Notes: a model not told the origin generated them from the sequence alone. A DNA stretch of 15,212 nt from Propionibacteriaceae bacterium (GCA_031254155.1 JAIRVA010000360.1:1-15212); one strand, 5' to 3'. Counted from the stretch's first letter, positions 1 to 6,027 are shown. Numbers and translations are program-made.

Positions 1-373
1 CAAGGCGTTTGCTGGCCGACTCGTCGAAGGTCACGGTATGGGTACAGCCGTGGCTCTGGGCCGCCGCCCCGATCAGGGCGTCGGCGAAGTCCGCGCCACG
101 CCCCGCGGCGGCCAGCGCCTGAGCCACAGCCGCGTAATCCTCAGCCCGTACCTCGTCCGCGTCCAGGAGCTCGGCCAACCTCTCCAGCACGGCCGTCTTG
201 GGGACGCGGCACGCCCGAGTCAGGATCCAATAGGTCTCCACCCATACCACCGTGGCAATGAAGCCAGGATCAGATGGCGTCAACTCTTCGATGACGCGCG
301 CCGCCCGGGGCGACTGTTGTGAGTCATCGTCCGCGAGATAACGCACCACAACGTTGGTGTCAAGACCGATCAT
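1..373 (-). CDS. VapC-like PIN-domain ribonuclease toxin, 3' end cut by window edge
   Basis: This is a PIN-domain toxin, a family of metal-dependent endoribonucleases that cleave tRNA or other RNA when the antitoxin is lost. Translating the minus strand from the ATG at 373 gives 124 residues running off the window. The acidic PIN residues are visible: D5 in the opening IGLDTNVVVRYL, E46 in VWVETYW, D95/D98 in DFADALI and D117 in TFDES. PIN toxins are usually about 130-140 residues, so roughly ten are missing at the C-terminus. The ATG overlaps the stop of the upstream antitoxin by four bases (ATGA), which implies translational coupling. Function is inferred from the fold and pairing; the RNA target cannot be read from sequence. 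Confidence 0.9.
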   Translation of the reverse strand, partial: MIGLDTNVVVRYLADDDSQQSPRAARVIEELTPSDPGFIATVVWVETYWILTRACRVPKTAVLERLAELLDADEVRAEDYAAVAQALAAAGRGADFADALIGAAAQSHGCTHTVTFDESASKRL

Positions 374-615
374 CGGCCCGCCTTCGCGGCAGCCGCGGCG
401 ATCGCTTCGTCCATCTGCTCCAGACTGATGGCCGGACCGTCGTACCGCAGCGACCCGCGCAGAGCCCGGATGGACCGCGGTTCACGACGCACCAGATAGT
501 CTCCCTCGCGCGTCCGCGTGAAAGTCACCTGCGACCCGCTCACTAGTCCGAGATCGTCCCGGACGGGTTTCGGAATCGTGATCTGGCCCTTACTCGTCAT
601 CGTTCCAGTCGGCAT
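370..615 (-). CDS. AbrB/MazE-type antitoxin of the PIN toxin (VapB-like)
   Basis: This 81-residue protein opens with a swapped-hairpin AbrB DNA-binding domain at about residues 6-50; TSKGQITIPKPVRDDLGL is the classic signature. The C-terminal tail (SLEQMDEAIAAAAAKAG) resembles the toxin-neutralising helix of VapB antitoxins. It should bind and inhibit the PIN toxin and repress its own operon. The ATG at 615 is preferred over the internal ATG at 600, because a -10-like hexamer lies exactly six bases upstream and a perfect palindrome overlaps it. That arrangement gives a leaderless start at 615. The stop overlaps the toxin start by four bases. Confidence 0.92.
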   Translation of the reverse strand: MPTGTMTSKGQITIPKPVRDDLGLVSGSQVTFTRTREGDYLVRREPRSIRALRGSLRYDGPAISLEQMDEAIAAAAAKAGR

Positions 616-621
616 AGCAAA

Positions 622-639
622 ATCTTACCATTTGGTAAG
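622..639 (-). promoter_or_regulatory. Promoter -10 and autoregulatory palindrome of the AbrB/PIN operon
   Basis: On the minus strand TAAGAT (622-627) precedes the antitoxin ATG by six bases, placing transcription start at or next to the ATG. A perfect inverted repeat, CTTACCA-TT-TGGTAAG at 624-639, overlaps this hexamer. A repressor bound there would block RNA polymerase, as expected for self-repression by an AbrB-type antitoxin. The palindrome is seen directly; the bound protein is inferred. Confidence 0.7.
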
Positions 640-684
640 GAGTCTGTACGCTGGGCGTACGACCCGGCTCACCGGCGACGCCAC

Positions 685-690
685 TATGCT
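685..690 (+). promoter_or_regulatory. Probable -10 element of pdxH (leaderless)
   Basis: TATGCT at 685-690 places +1 at base 697, the G of the GTG start codon. No Shine-Dalgarno sequence precedes the GTG, which fits a leaderless mRNA. No clear -35 was found. Confidence 0.55.
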
Positions 691-696
691 GATGAG

Positions 697-1329
697 GTGG
701 ACTTACGGAACCTGCGCAAGAGTTACGAACGAGGCGAAATCGACGAAGCGGCTCTGCCGGGTACGCCGCTAGCGGTCTTCGAACGGTGGCTGGCGGACGC
801 CATCGCGGCCAAAACTCCGGAACCAACGGCGATGACCGTGGCTACGGTGGGTGACGATGGACGGCCCTCCACCCGCGTCGTCCTGCTCAAGGGTGTCGAT
901 GCCGCGGGCCTGGTCTTCTACACAAACTACCTGAGCCGCAAGGCCCGCGAGCTGGCGGCCCACCCGTACGCGGCCGCCCAGTTCCACTGGGTCGAAGCCG
1001 AACGCGTTGTCCGGGTCGAGGGCTGCGTCGAGAAGGTGTTGGCCGAGCAGTCGGACGCCTACTTCGCGGAACGGCCGCTCGACTCCCGGATCGGTGCGTG
1101 GGCGTCGCCGCAATCCGAAGTCATCGCCAACCGGGCGCAGCTGCTGATGAGCGCGGCGAAAGTTTCCGCGACGATGGGACTCAACCCGCCGCGGCCCGAG
1201 CACTGGGGTGGGTACCGTCTCATCCCGGACACCTGGGAGTTCTGGCAGGGCCGCGTCTCGCGCCTGCACGACCGCGTCCGCTACCGCCTCGTCGACGGCA
1301 ACTGGGTCAAGGAACGACTCGCGCCGTAG
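697..1329 (+). CDS. pdxH: Pyridoxamine 5'-phosphate oxidase
   Basis: The enzyme oxidises pyridoxamine or pyridoxine 5'-phosphate to pyridoxal 5'-phosphate with FMN and O2, the last step of vitamin B6 salvage, in the cytosol. At 210 residues it has the normal family length. Family motifs are all present: RVVLLK at residues 60-65 and FYTNYLSRK at 74-82 (FMN contacts), SRIGAWASPQS at 130-140, and the C-terminal RLHDR at 189-193 (substrate phosphate and FMN site) followed by the usual RYRL...W..ERLAP ending. The start is GTG at 697; upstream ATGs at 686 and 692 are out of frame. It is transcribed alone, with leftward genes on both sides. It is probably a core gene bordering the accessory block to its right. 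Confidence 0.97.
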   Translation: MDLRNLRKSYERGEIDEAALPGTPLAVFERWLADAIAAKTPEPTAMTVATVGDDGRPSTRVVLLKGVDAAGLVFYTNYLSRKARELAAHPYAAAQFHWVEAERVVRVEGCVEKVLAEQSDAYFAERPLDSRIGAWASPQSEVIANRAQLLMSAAKVSATMGLNPPRPEHWGGYRLIPDTWEFWQGRVSRLHDRVRYRLVDGNWVKERLAP

Positions 1330-1590
1330 CCGGCCCCGTATTGCTATCCCTGACGGTCACGTCATCACTACCGGCACTTGCTCTCAAATCCGACAAGTCC
1401 TCAACTACACCGGAGAGGAGCACCATAATCGCCCGCGACCCCGTCCCCGTCTGGCTTACCCTACTGAACAATCCACTTTGTTTACAAGTGAAATCGAGTG
1501 TGGACCTGGAACTGAGTAACGAGTCAGGTGAGCCGTCGAAGGTGCCGATCAGTCGCATCGCGGACGTTGGGCGGGAGAATGAAGAATGGT
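1330..1590. other. Intergenic stretch without a supported gene
   Basis: Between pdxH and the convergent DUF2510 gene I see no ORF with a start codon. One plus-strand frame is open across here, but it lacks a start and its codons are not clearly biased. A GGAGAGGAG motif near 1412-1420 is followed by ATA rather than a start codon. The A+T content is higher than in neighbouring genes. It may hold a decayed gene end. Confidence 0.5.
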
Positions 1591-1620
1591 TCTCTGGGCT
1601 CCGGCATCGGCGCCCAGAGA
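1591..1620 (-). terminator. Stem-loop terminator of the DUF2510 gene
   Basis: TCTCTGGGC (1591-1599) pairs perfectly with GCCCAGAGA (1612-1620). An inner CCG/CGG pairing leaves a GCAT tetraloop. It begins 21 bases past the leftward gene's stop, and the minus strand beyond it is T-rich but not a pure T run. It could work in both directions, also ending pdxH transcripts. Confidence 0.7.
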
Positions 1621-1641
1621 GCCTGGGGTTAGTAGTGGGGT

Positions 1642-2487
1642 TTAGGCTCGCACGATGGTGGAGCATCCGCTGAAACTGACGACAGATCCAGCCTGGTCCT
1701 GAACAGTGAAGATCACGTTGCCCTCGTTTGCGTTGCGAATGTCGACCACCTGGCCGTCCGCACCGAACTGGGTCACAGTCCCGAGCGGGAAGACCCCGGC
1801 GGTGTCAACGGCACACTGGTATGTTCCGGGCTGGAGTTCACTCCCGACGAGCCAGTACCCGTTCGTGACGGGGTCCGGGTTGGCGCGGACCATGTCCTGG
1901 GCAAGCCCGATGTTCTGGCATCCGGAGAAGCTGACAACCGAACCCGGCCTATCAGCAACTGTGAAGATAACCGAGCCTTCGTTGGCGTTGCGGACATCAA
2001 GGACGTTGTCGCCTTCCTGCTGAGAAACGGTGCAGAGGCTGAAAAGACCTTTGTCCACCTCAGCCCGGTACACACCTGCCGGAAAGCCGGGTCCGACAGC
2101 ATGGTCACCATTGCTGATAGTCGTGGCGGCCGGTGCGGTGGCGGTGGCAGTGGCATCGTTCACCGGCGGCTCGCTGGCAGGGGCAGCATTGGTCGCCGGA
2201 GCCTCCGTCGTCTGACTGGTTGCCGAGCTTGTCGTCGGGGCCACGCCAGGGTTTTTGCCACTTTGGGTCGCGATAATGATAATCACGATGACGACAACGA
2301 TAACGACTACCCAGAACCACGCCCGTTTGAAGATCGGCTTCTTCGCGCGGTTTGGGACCGGCGTGGCTGATGCGACTGGCTGGGCGGGCTGGGCCCATTG
2401 GGTGCCGTCCCAATATCGTTGGACGGACGGGTTCTGCGGGTCAGGATACCACCCGGCAGTTAGGGGGGGGGGGGAGTTAAATGTCAT
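1642..2487 (-). CDS. Membrane-anchored DUF2510 protein with two C-terminal beta repeats
   Basis: The protein has 281 residues from ATG 2487. Residues 11-31 form a DUF2510 motif (GWYPDP...RYWDG..W), common at the N-terminus of actinobacterial membrane proteins. A membrane span follows at about 57-73 (WFWVVVIVVVIVIIIIA), then an Ala/Thr/Ser/Pro linker to about 123. Two homologous repeats come next (about 126-193 and 209-281), each with two cysteines (C152/C190 and C225/C275) that could form disulfides outside the cell. The repeats resemble those of the lipoprotein at 6028-6951. The start is chosen because a promoter ends seven bases before it and DUF2510 begins directly after; a longer in-frame reading to 2700 is open but unsupported. 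Codons 5-9 contain a 12-C tract that could switch the gene on and off. The biochemical role is unknown; a surface or envelope function is inferred. Confidence 0.88.
   Translation of the reverse strand: MTFNSPPPLTAGWYPDPQNPSVQRYWDGTQWAQPAQPVASATPVPNRAKKPIFKRAWFWVVVIVVVIVIIIIATQSGKNPGVAPTTSSATSQTTEAPATNAAPASEPPVNDATATATAPAATTISNGDHAVGPGFPAGVYRAEVDKGLFSLCTVSQQEGDNVLDVRNANEGSVIFTVADRPGSVVSFSGCQNIGLAQDMVRANPDPVTNGYWLVGSELQPGTYQCAVDTAGVFPLGTVTQFGADGQVVDIRNANEGNVIFTVQDQAGSVVSFSGCSTIVRA
1645..2110 (-). repeat. Internal tandem duplication within the DUF2510 gene
   Basis: Two similar stretches lie 255 bases (85 codons) apart, for example GTGAAGAT at 1706 and again at 1961 on the plus strand. They encode matching segments (RNANEG-x-VIFTV followed by GSVVSFSGC). 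The copies are clearly diverged in DNA, so this is an old domain duplication rather than a recent or unstable repeat. Confidence 0.8.
2463..2474. repeat. 12-base G/C homopolymer inside the 5' coding region
   Basis: Twelve consecutive G on the plus strand are read as C on the coding strand in codons 5-9 of the DUF2510 gene (S-P-P-P-L). Loss or gain of one base would shift the frame before the membrane anchor is made. It is the longest homopolymer I noticed; the next is eight G at 8823-8830, outside any gene. Confidence 0.95.
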
Positions 2488-2494
2488 ACCGGAA

Positions 2495-2524
2495 ATACTA
2501 GAGCCAATGGTGCCGACCTGTCGA
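2495..2524 (-). promoter_or_regulatory. Promoter of the DUF2510 gene
   Basis: On the minus strand TCGACA (2519-2524, five of six matches to TTGACA) and TAGTAT (2495-2500) are 18 bases apart. The -10 ends seven bases before the ATG at 2487. There is no Shine-Dalgarno, so the mRNA is probably leaderless. The elements are seen; activity is inferred. Confidence 0.65.
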
Positions 2525-2790
2525 ACTTTGGAGCGCGTTTCTGGTGGTTTCCCGTCCTCGACGCACTCCTGGGCCGCCATGTCCAGGTGAAGGACCGGTA
2601 CTGGGCCGCCGACATCGAGCAAGCCGCGCATCGCAGGCTCGGCCACATAATCACCCCACTCGACGCCTTCCCCGATCCGCCGCGCGCCGCGCGCCACCAA
2701 CCAGAGCCCGCCGAACAGGCACTCACGCTCGCCTGCTCACACGCCGCCCGAGTGGTGAACAGGCTCCCGCTACGGGCCGCTGGACTCGGG
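2525..2790 (-). other. Spacer with coding-like minus-strand codons, possible gene remnant
   Basis: No gene can be supported here. The minus-strand frame from about 2740 to 2525, continuous with the DUF2510 frame, has G/C-rich third positions and an ordinary-looking peptide (for example VEWGDYVAEPAMRGLLDVGG). It has no credible ribosome site and is closed upstream by an in-frame TGA near 2750. It may be the end of a decayed gene left between DUF2510 and the toxin gene. Confidence 0.35.
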
Positions 2791-3111
2791 TCAGCCCGAA
2801 CCCAGACGCGACTGCCAATAGCCAGGTTCCCGACTGGTGTGGGCGTAGGCGGCGACGACCACCTCGCCATCCTCGACGTAATACAGGACGCGGTAGGGAT
2901 ACTTCCTCACACGGCGGGCGCGGACGACCGGCTCGTCATCCCAGCCGGGGTAACAAGGCCACGTGCCGGGGAGCGTGCACGCGTCGAGGACCGCCTCGTC
3001 AACAAGGCTCAGGAACTCGTCGCCAAGCCCAAATTGTTGCGAGTCGTACCACCGGGCGGCGTCCACAAGTTCAGCGGTCGCCTCGGGATGCTCGCGGTAT
3101 GGTGCGGTCAC
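2791..3111 (-). CDS. RelE/ParE-superfamily toxin
   Basis: This 106-residue protein has the RelE/ParE fold signature. The N-terminal helical part (ATAELVDAARWYDSQQFGLGDEFLSLVDEAV) is followed by the beta core VRKYPYRVLYYVEDGEVVVAAYAHTSREPGYWQSR, which matches the family pattern of Pro-Tyr-Arg-Val-x-Tyr and His...Arg-x-Pro-x-Tyr-Trp..Arg. ParE members poison gyrase and RelE members cut mRNA on the ribosome; sequence alone does not decide here, though the ending is more ParE-like. Translation starts at GTG 3111, overlapping the antitoxin stop by four bases (GTGA). Antitoxin-first order is normal for this family. Confidence 0.88.
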   Translation of the reverse strand: MTAPYREHPEATAELVDAARWYDSQQFGLGDEFLSLVDEAVLDACTLPGTWPCYPGWDDEPVVRARRVRKYPYRVLYYVEDGEVVVAAYAHTSREPGYWQSRLGSG

Positions 3112-3299
3112 TGGGCGCGGGACTCGTCGAGCGCCGCCCGGACACGTGTGCGGGACTCGTCCGGCGTGAGGAGCTGCACACGGCCGGTGCGAACGTCATC
3201 GATACGCCGACGAAGCTCGTCACGCCACGCTTTCTCAACAATCGCCAGCGAGGCGGTTTCAGCACCCGTGCCGGGATGGGTTTCAACGAACGTGCTCAC
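3108..3299 (-). CDS. Antitoxin partner of the RelE/ParE toxin
   Basis: From GTG 3299 this is a 63-residue charged protein. Its second half (EKAWRDELRRRIDDVRTGRVQLLTPDESRTRVRAALDE) resembles the C-terminal half of the 'addiction module component' antitoxins that pair with ParE/RelE toxins. The N-terminal half is shorter than usual. The start is chosen because TAGAAT ends seven bases upstream; an in-frame extension to ATG 3362 would read through the promoter. The stop overlaps the toxin GTG. Identification rests on partner and tail similarity, so the exact family is uncertain. Confidence 0.75.
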   Translation of the reverse strand: MSTFVETHPGTGAETASLAIVEKAWRDELRRRIDDVRTGRVQLLTPDESRTRVRAALDESRAQ

Positions 3300-3306
3300 A
3301 GGCGAG

Positions 3307-3312
3307 ATTCTA
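3307..3312 (-). promoter_or_regulatory. -10 element of the antitoxin/RelE operon
   Basis: TAGAAT on the minus strand (five of six matches to TATAAT) ends seven bases before the GTG at 3299, with no Shine-Dalgarno between. This suggests a leaderless transcript. No good -35 is seen. Confidence 0.55.
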
Positions 3313-3381
3313 CCGCGCAACCTCACCACCGCGTGACCGCACGCCCCGACCTGCCCACCCACAACCGAAAGGACACCAACA

Positions 3382-3849
3382 ATGAGCTACATGAAACACG
3401 TGGTCGACCGGATCGATCCCCGGACCACCCGGCGGCTGCTGGAGACCCTGCAAGCCGCGGCCACGGCGTACCGGCTGGACATGACCACGAATGGCGGGTA
3501 TGCCGAGATCCTCACCGGCCCAGGCCGGCAGAACGACCAGTGGGGCGTCCAGTACGAACCCGCGAGCGACGGCACCGGGCCCGTCCACGCCGCCTCCTGG
3601 GACACGTACGAAGTCCTGGGCGGCCGGGTGAACATGCTCGGCTGGTACGACCTCGACGACATCGCCGGGTGTGCCGCCGCGTTCCGGCGGTGGCTGGGCT
3701 CCCGGGTCGACTGGCAGACTACGAACCGGCGGTTGGGGGCTGCCGCCGGCACACCGCGCTCGTCGCCGGACATCTGGTGGAGGTGTACGAGTCACGACAG
3801 GACCACTAGCGGGTCAAACCGGGACTGGCCGGAAACCCCGCCACCATAA
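3382..3849 (+). CDS. Unrecognised small protein, possible C-terminal frameshift
   Basis: I do not recognise the family. From ATG 3382 (AAAGGA nine bases upstream) the frame gives 155 residues. The first 115 or so look well folded and biased (LETLQAAATAYRLDM, QNDQWGVQYEPASDG, GRVNMLGWYDLDDIAGCAAAFRRWLGSR). After about base 3715 the reading becomes Arg/Ser/Thr-rich and less natural. The +2 frame from about 3720 instead reads DYEPAVGGCRRHTALVAG then HLVEVYESRQDH and stops at 3809, which looks like a normal C-terminus. A single base change near 3715-3720 would join them, so this may be a broken gene or a sequencing error. It diverges from the RelE antitoxin and precedes hicAB; there is no functional clue. 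Confidence 0.6.
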   Translation: MSYMKHVVDRIDPRTTRRLLETLQAAATAYRLDMTTNGGYAEILTGPGRQNDQWGVQYEPASDGTGPVHAASWDTYEVLGGRVNMLGWYDLDDIAGCAAAFRRWLGSRVDWQTTNRRLGAAAGTPRSSPDIWWRCTSHDRTTSGSNRDWPETPPP

Positions 3850-3860
3850 TCATCAACCCC

Positions 3861-3896
3861 AGGATTGACTTATCCATCTAGTGTAGGATTGACTTA
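3861..3896 (+). promoter_or_regulatory. Direct repeats and promoter region upstream of the first hicA
   Basis: AGGATTGACTTA occurs at 3861-3872 and again at 3885-3896, 24 bases apart and just before the ATG at 3901. Each copy contains TTGACT, which is -35-like, and TAGGAT at 3884-3889 could be a -10. The repeats could be paired binding sites for the HicB antitoxin. No canonical 17-base spacing was found, so the promoter itself is uncertain. Confidence 0.5.
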
Positions 3897-3900
3897 ACAT

Positions 3901-4113
3901 ATGAAGCGTAAGGCAGTGATCGTCCGGCTCCGCGACGAAGCCAGACGGCGCGGGTTGGCGTACTCCACCACGGAACTCACCAACCACACCGCGTTCTCCG
4001 TCGGCGGACACCGGTCCACTCTCAAACGGCACACCGAAATCGACGAGGTCACCGCCCACGCGTTCTGGGACCAGTTCGCCAGCGTACTGGGGAAAGGATG
4101 GTGGAGATCATGA
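3901..4113 (+). CDS. HicA-like mRNA interferase toxin, divergent (first hicAB pair)
   Basis: This 70-residue protein has a HicA-like layout. It aligns without gaps to the clearer HicA at 7300-7488, sharing H29-T30 in the position of the usual Gly-Ser-His, G35, and R43-H44 with E46-I47-x-E49. HicA toxins are double-stranded-RNA-binding-fold ribonucleases that cleave mRNA and use this histidine. The usual GGSH context is replaced by TNH and the IP before RH is missing, so activity is uncertain. ATG 3901 directly follows the direct repeats. The stop overlaps the HicB start by four bases. Without the partner and the second copy I would not have recognised it. Confidence 0.68.
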   Translation: MKRKAVIVRLRDEARRRGLAYSTTELTNHTAFSVGGHRSTLKRHTEIDEVTAHAFWDQFASVLGKGWWRS

Positions 4114-4490
4114 GCACACCAACACTGCACGTGGCCGCGAAGAAGAACAAACGCGGCTGGACCCTCGTCGGCGTCGAATACGGCGCCGTGTCCGAAGTCG
4201 CCCGGCTCGACCAAGCCGTCGACGACATGCGAGAACCCCTCGCTTACCTGTCCGGACTCCCCGCCGACAGTTTCGACATCGAGGTCACCCCGGACATCCC
4301 GGCCGCGTTCTACACCGAACAAGCCGAAGCCGAACAGTTACGGGCCGAGGCGGCCCGTGCGAACTCGCTCGCCGCCGAACACTCCCGCAACGCCGCCCGT
4401 ACCCTCGCCGGCGCCGGACTGTCCATGCGCGACATCGGCCACGTCATGGGAGTGTCCTACCAACGAGCCCACCAACTCGTCAGCTCGTAA
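4110..4490 (+). CDS. HicB-like antitoxin with C-terminal helix-turn-helix (first hicAB pair)
   Basis: From ATG 4110 the protein has 126 residues. The N-terminal part (RGWTLVGVEYGAVSEVARLDQAVDDMREPLAYLSG...FDIEVTP) has the truncated HicB/RNase-H-like beta pattern. A charged helix follows (about residues 72-100), then a C-terminal helix-turn-helix, SMRDIGHVMGVSYQRAHQL. It should neutralise HicA and bind the promoter region. The alternative ATG at 4098 is less likely, because 4110 gives the ATGA overlap with the HicA stop and has GGTGGAG just upstream. Its tail is very like that of the second HicB. Confidence 0.8.
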   Translation: MSTPTLHVAAKKNKRGWTLVGVEYGAVSEVARLDQAVDDMREPLAYLSGLPADSFDIEVTPDIPAAFYTEQAEAEQLRAEAARANSLAAEHSRNAARTLAGAGLSMRDIGHVMGVSYQRAHQLVSS

Positions 4491-4506
4491 ACATATCGCG
4501 GGTGCC

Positions 4507-4526
4507 GTGGCGAAGTCTCTCGCCAC
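4507..4526 (+). terminator. Stem-loop after the first hicAB pair
   Basis: GTGGCGA (4507-4513) and TCGCCAC (4520-4526) form a perfect 7-base stem with a 6-base loop, 16 bases past the hicB stop. There is no T run, so termination is likely but not certain. The rest of the gap to 4631 holds nothing recognisable. Confidence 0.45.
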
Positions 4527-4630
4527 CCACGCCGCGCTGACCTGTTGGGAGCCCCGTACCGGCGGTAGCCGCTGCCTCGTGGAGGCCGGTGCGTAGTCGT
4601 CCGTCTGGATGGCCCCGGGGACCGGGCTCG

Positions 4631-4924
4631 TTATCTTGCGAGCATTGCCGGGGCGATGGTTTCCCGGATCGCCTCGATCATCTCGGATTTCATACTCGTT
4701 CTCAACCCAGTAAGGATGAGACGCCGGCCAGTGGTCGACACGGGCAGCCCGTCCGTCTCCGCTTGCCGGCACAGTAGTTCGTACTCCTCGTCGCTGAGCC
4801 TGACAGACAGCACCGTGCCTTTGTTCGGCCGGGTGACCGTCACGCGGGCGGGAAGCGGATCGTCTTCGTGGGTGATCGCGTGCGCGACCTCGTCACGGAT
4901 CAGATCATCAAGGGTCTGTGTCAC
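4631..4924 (-). CDS. Ribbon-helix-helix antitoxin-like protein
   Basis: This 97-residue protein begins at GTG 4924, with GGAGG about five bases upstream. Its core, VLSVRLSDEEYELLCRQAETDGLPVSTTGRRLILTGL at about residues 41-77, has the strand-helix-helix pattern of CopG/RHH antitoxins. The N-terminal half (MTQTLDDLIRDEVAHAITHEDD) is acidic and could contact the toxin. The GTG overlaps the stop of the upstream toxin by four bases (GTGA). Toxin-first order is typical of brnTA and hicAB modules. Its predicted jobs are toxin binding and self-repression of the operon. Confidence 0.78.
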   Translation of the reverse strand: MTQTLDDLIRDEVAHAITHEDDPLPARVTVTRPNKGTVLSVRLSDEEYELLCRQAETDGLPVSTTGRRLILTGLRTSMKSEMIEAIRETIAPAMLAR

Positions 4925-5229
4925 GAGATGCCTCCTTCGTAATAGAGCCTCTGGTCTTTCTGGTTGGACCTCCACGCGCTGGCCGCAAAAAGGCGACCCT
5001 CGTAGCGGACGACGATGACCGTGACAAGGAACCCGGCGCTGGCGGACCAGCCGATCAGGCGCAAACTCTGGCCGGACCGCGAGTTGTAGTCAGGGTCGAT
5101 CACGGCGGCATTATCGTCTCTCCGCGCCTCGGCCGCCCATAAAACGGGGATGTCGGTGTCGCCGGGATGCCCTCCAGAGCGGTTGTCGGCATGGCCGACG
5201 AGTTTCGGCCAGTCTGGACCCTCCATCAT
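4921..5229 (-). CDS. BrnT-like toxin of a type II TA pair
   Basis: From ATG 5229 the protein has 102 residues. The second half (DPDYNSRSGQSLRLIGWS then AGFLVTVIVVRYEGRLFAASAWRSN...RLYYEG) follows the BrnT/RelE-like pattern: Asp-Pro, then Ser-x-x-Gly...Ile-Gly-x-Ser, a hydrophobic strand, and an Ala-x-Arg...Tyr-Glu ending. BrnT toxins are ribonucleases partnered by RHH-domain BrnA proteins, and the downstream gene is RHH. The N-terminal half is unusual and lacks the clear Lys-His-Gly helix of classical BrnT. ATG 5229 is preferred over 5238 because a -10-like element ends seven bases before it. Family assignment is moderate; toxin role is inferred from context. Confidence 0.65.
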   Translation of the reverse strand: MMEGPDWPKLVGHADNRSGGHPGDTDIPVLWAAEARRDDNAAVIDPDYNSRSGQSLRLIGWSASAGFLVTVIVVRYEGRLFAASAWRSNQKDQRLYYEGGIS

Positions 5230-5242
5230 GTATGACATACTA
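5230..5242 (-). promoter_or_regulatory. -10 element and operator-like palindrome of the BrnT-like operon
   Basis: On the minus strand TAGTAT (5237-5242) ends seven bases before ATG 5229. The perfect palindrome GTATG-A-CATAC at 5230-5240 fills the gap and overlaps the hexamer. This is a good place for self-repression by the RHH protein. No clear -35 was seen. Confidence 0.6.
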
Positions 5243-5299
5243 CTACACGTGCCGTTGGTCGGCTACCCAGACGGAACCGGTCGTATCCCCACCGGGCGG

Positions 5300-5611
5300 T
5301 CACGCGCCGCCTCCTGTCCAGGTGATGACGTTCGACGAGGTCTCGCCGCTGGTGTGCGCCGGGCCGGCGGGGGCGGGACGTCGTGTCGCCCTCCGCTCGT
5401 CGGTGACGCGTTGGCAGACGTCAGACAGGGCGAGCGGAAGCGCTGTGCCTTCCGCCTTAGCACGTTCTCGGTCCGCGAACCTGGCAACCAGTCCCAGTCC
5501 GGCCGTGAACCGTTCATCGGTGGTCGATGTCTTCGGGGGTGGCCCCCCACGCCCGCGTTGCGCCCGAAGCCGGAGTTGGCCGTACCTCGCCCGGAGCTTC
5601 GGCATCGACAT
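5300..5611 (-). CDS. Unrecognised small protein upstream of the BrnT-like toxin
   Basis: I do not recognise it. The minus-strand frame has G/C-biased codons and a plausible sequence of 103 residues (MSMPKLRARYGQLRLR, then TDERFTAGLGLVARFADRE and ALPLALSDVCQRVTDERR), basic at the N-terminus with a Gly/Pro/Thr-rich end. The frame stays open to an ATG at 5713 with a CDEC segment, but that would overlap the opposing XRE gene, so 5611 is taken. Neither start has a ribosome site or -10 at the usual distance. It lies 70 bases upstream of the toxin on the same strand. It could be a decayed gene. Confidence 0.45.
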   Translation of the reverse strand: MSMPKLRARYGQLRLRAQRGRGGPPPKTSTTDERFTAGLGLVARFADRERAKAEGTALPLALSDVCQRVTDERRATRRPAPAGPAHTSGETSSNVITWTGGGA

Positions 5612-5656
5612 GATGTTGGACCGCCAAAACTCGTCGTCTCGACCGACCCTCGCACT

Positions 5657-5905
5657 ATGCCAGTCACGTCCGGCGATGTCTCCGCACTCGTCACACGGCT
5701 CATGAAGGAACAAGGGATCGGCGTACGCGAACTCGCCCGACGCATGAACCTGTCATCCCACAGCCGGCTCAGCGACAGGCTCAACGGAACCGCCTCCTGG
5801 AAACTCCACGAAATCTTCCCCCTCGCCGACGCCCTCGGCGTCACCCCGGGATCAATCCTTGACGAACTGCAAGCATCGGGCTTGCCAGAACCCCCAGATG
5901 CGTGA
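5657..5905 (+). CDS. XRE-family helix-turn-helix transcriptional regulator
   Basis: This 82-residue protein is almost entirely one Cro/C1-type DNA-binding domain. VTRLMKEQGIGVRELARRMNL forms helices 1-2, SSHSRLSDRLNGTASWKL the recognition region, and EIFPLADALGVTPGSIL helices 4-5. It would bind DNA as a dimer and may act as a local repressor or lone antitoxin. ATG 5657 keeps the first helix; ATG 5702 would cut it. No Shine-Dalgarno or -10 at the usual spacing supports either start. The gene faces away from the unknown minus-strand ORF, 45 bases apart. Its target is unknown. Confidence 0.78.
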   Translation: MPVTSGDVSALVTRLMKEQGIGVRELARRMNLSSHSRLSDRLNGTASWKLHEIFPLADALGVTPGSILDELQASGLPEPPDA

Positions 5906-5993
5906 GAACTAATCCACCCTGTAGTAGCATTATTTTCCTCATCACTATTAGTTTCTTCCCGTTGCCAAGCAAGTATTTAGTCACACTTGTGGT

Positions 5994-6021
5994 TTGCAGA
6001 CACGAGGAAGACGTGTAGCAT
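5994..6021 (+). promoter_or_regulatory. Promoter of the lipoprotein gene (leaderless)
   Basis: TTGCAG (5994-5999) and TAGCAT (6016-6021) are separated by 16 bases. The -10 ends six bases before ATG 6028, putting +1 on the A of ATG. The upstream stretch from 5906 is relatively A+T-rich, as promoter regions often are. Confidence 0.65.
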
Positions 6022-6027
6022 TCTCCC

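Noticed and set aside
769..1269. Long antisense ORF of 166 codons across pdxH
   Set aside because: It is a shadow of a clearly identified gene in high-GC DNA, with Arg/Gly-rich unnatural composition and no promoter or ribosome site.
2488..2700. N-terminal extension of the DUF2510 ORF to 2700
   Set aside because: It would read through the promoter at 2495-2524 and put about 71 unrelated residues before a domain that is normally N-terminal. There is no ribosome site at 2700.
2544..3809. 421-codon plus-strand ORF
   Set aside because: It runs antisense to the RelE pair and out of frame with the gene at 3382, and its Arg/Pro/His-rich content is typical of a shadow frame. Only its last 30 codons look natural, which I treated as a frameshift clue.
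5232..5705. 157-codon plus-strand ORF opposite the unknown minus-strand gene
   Set aside because: Its Ser/Arg-rich composition and poor codon bias make the minus-strand frame the better choice.
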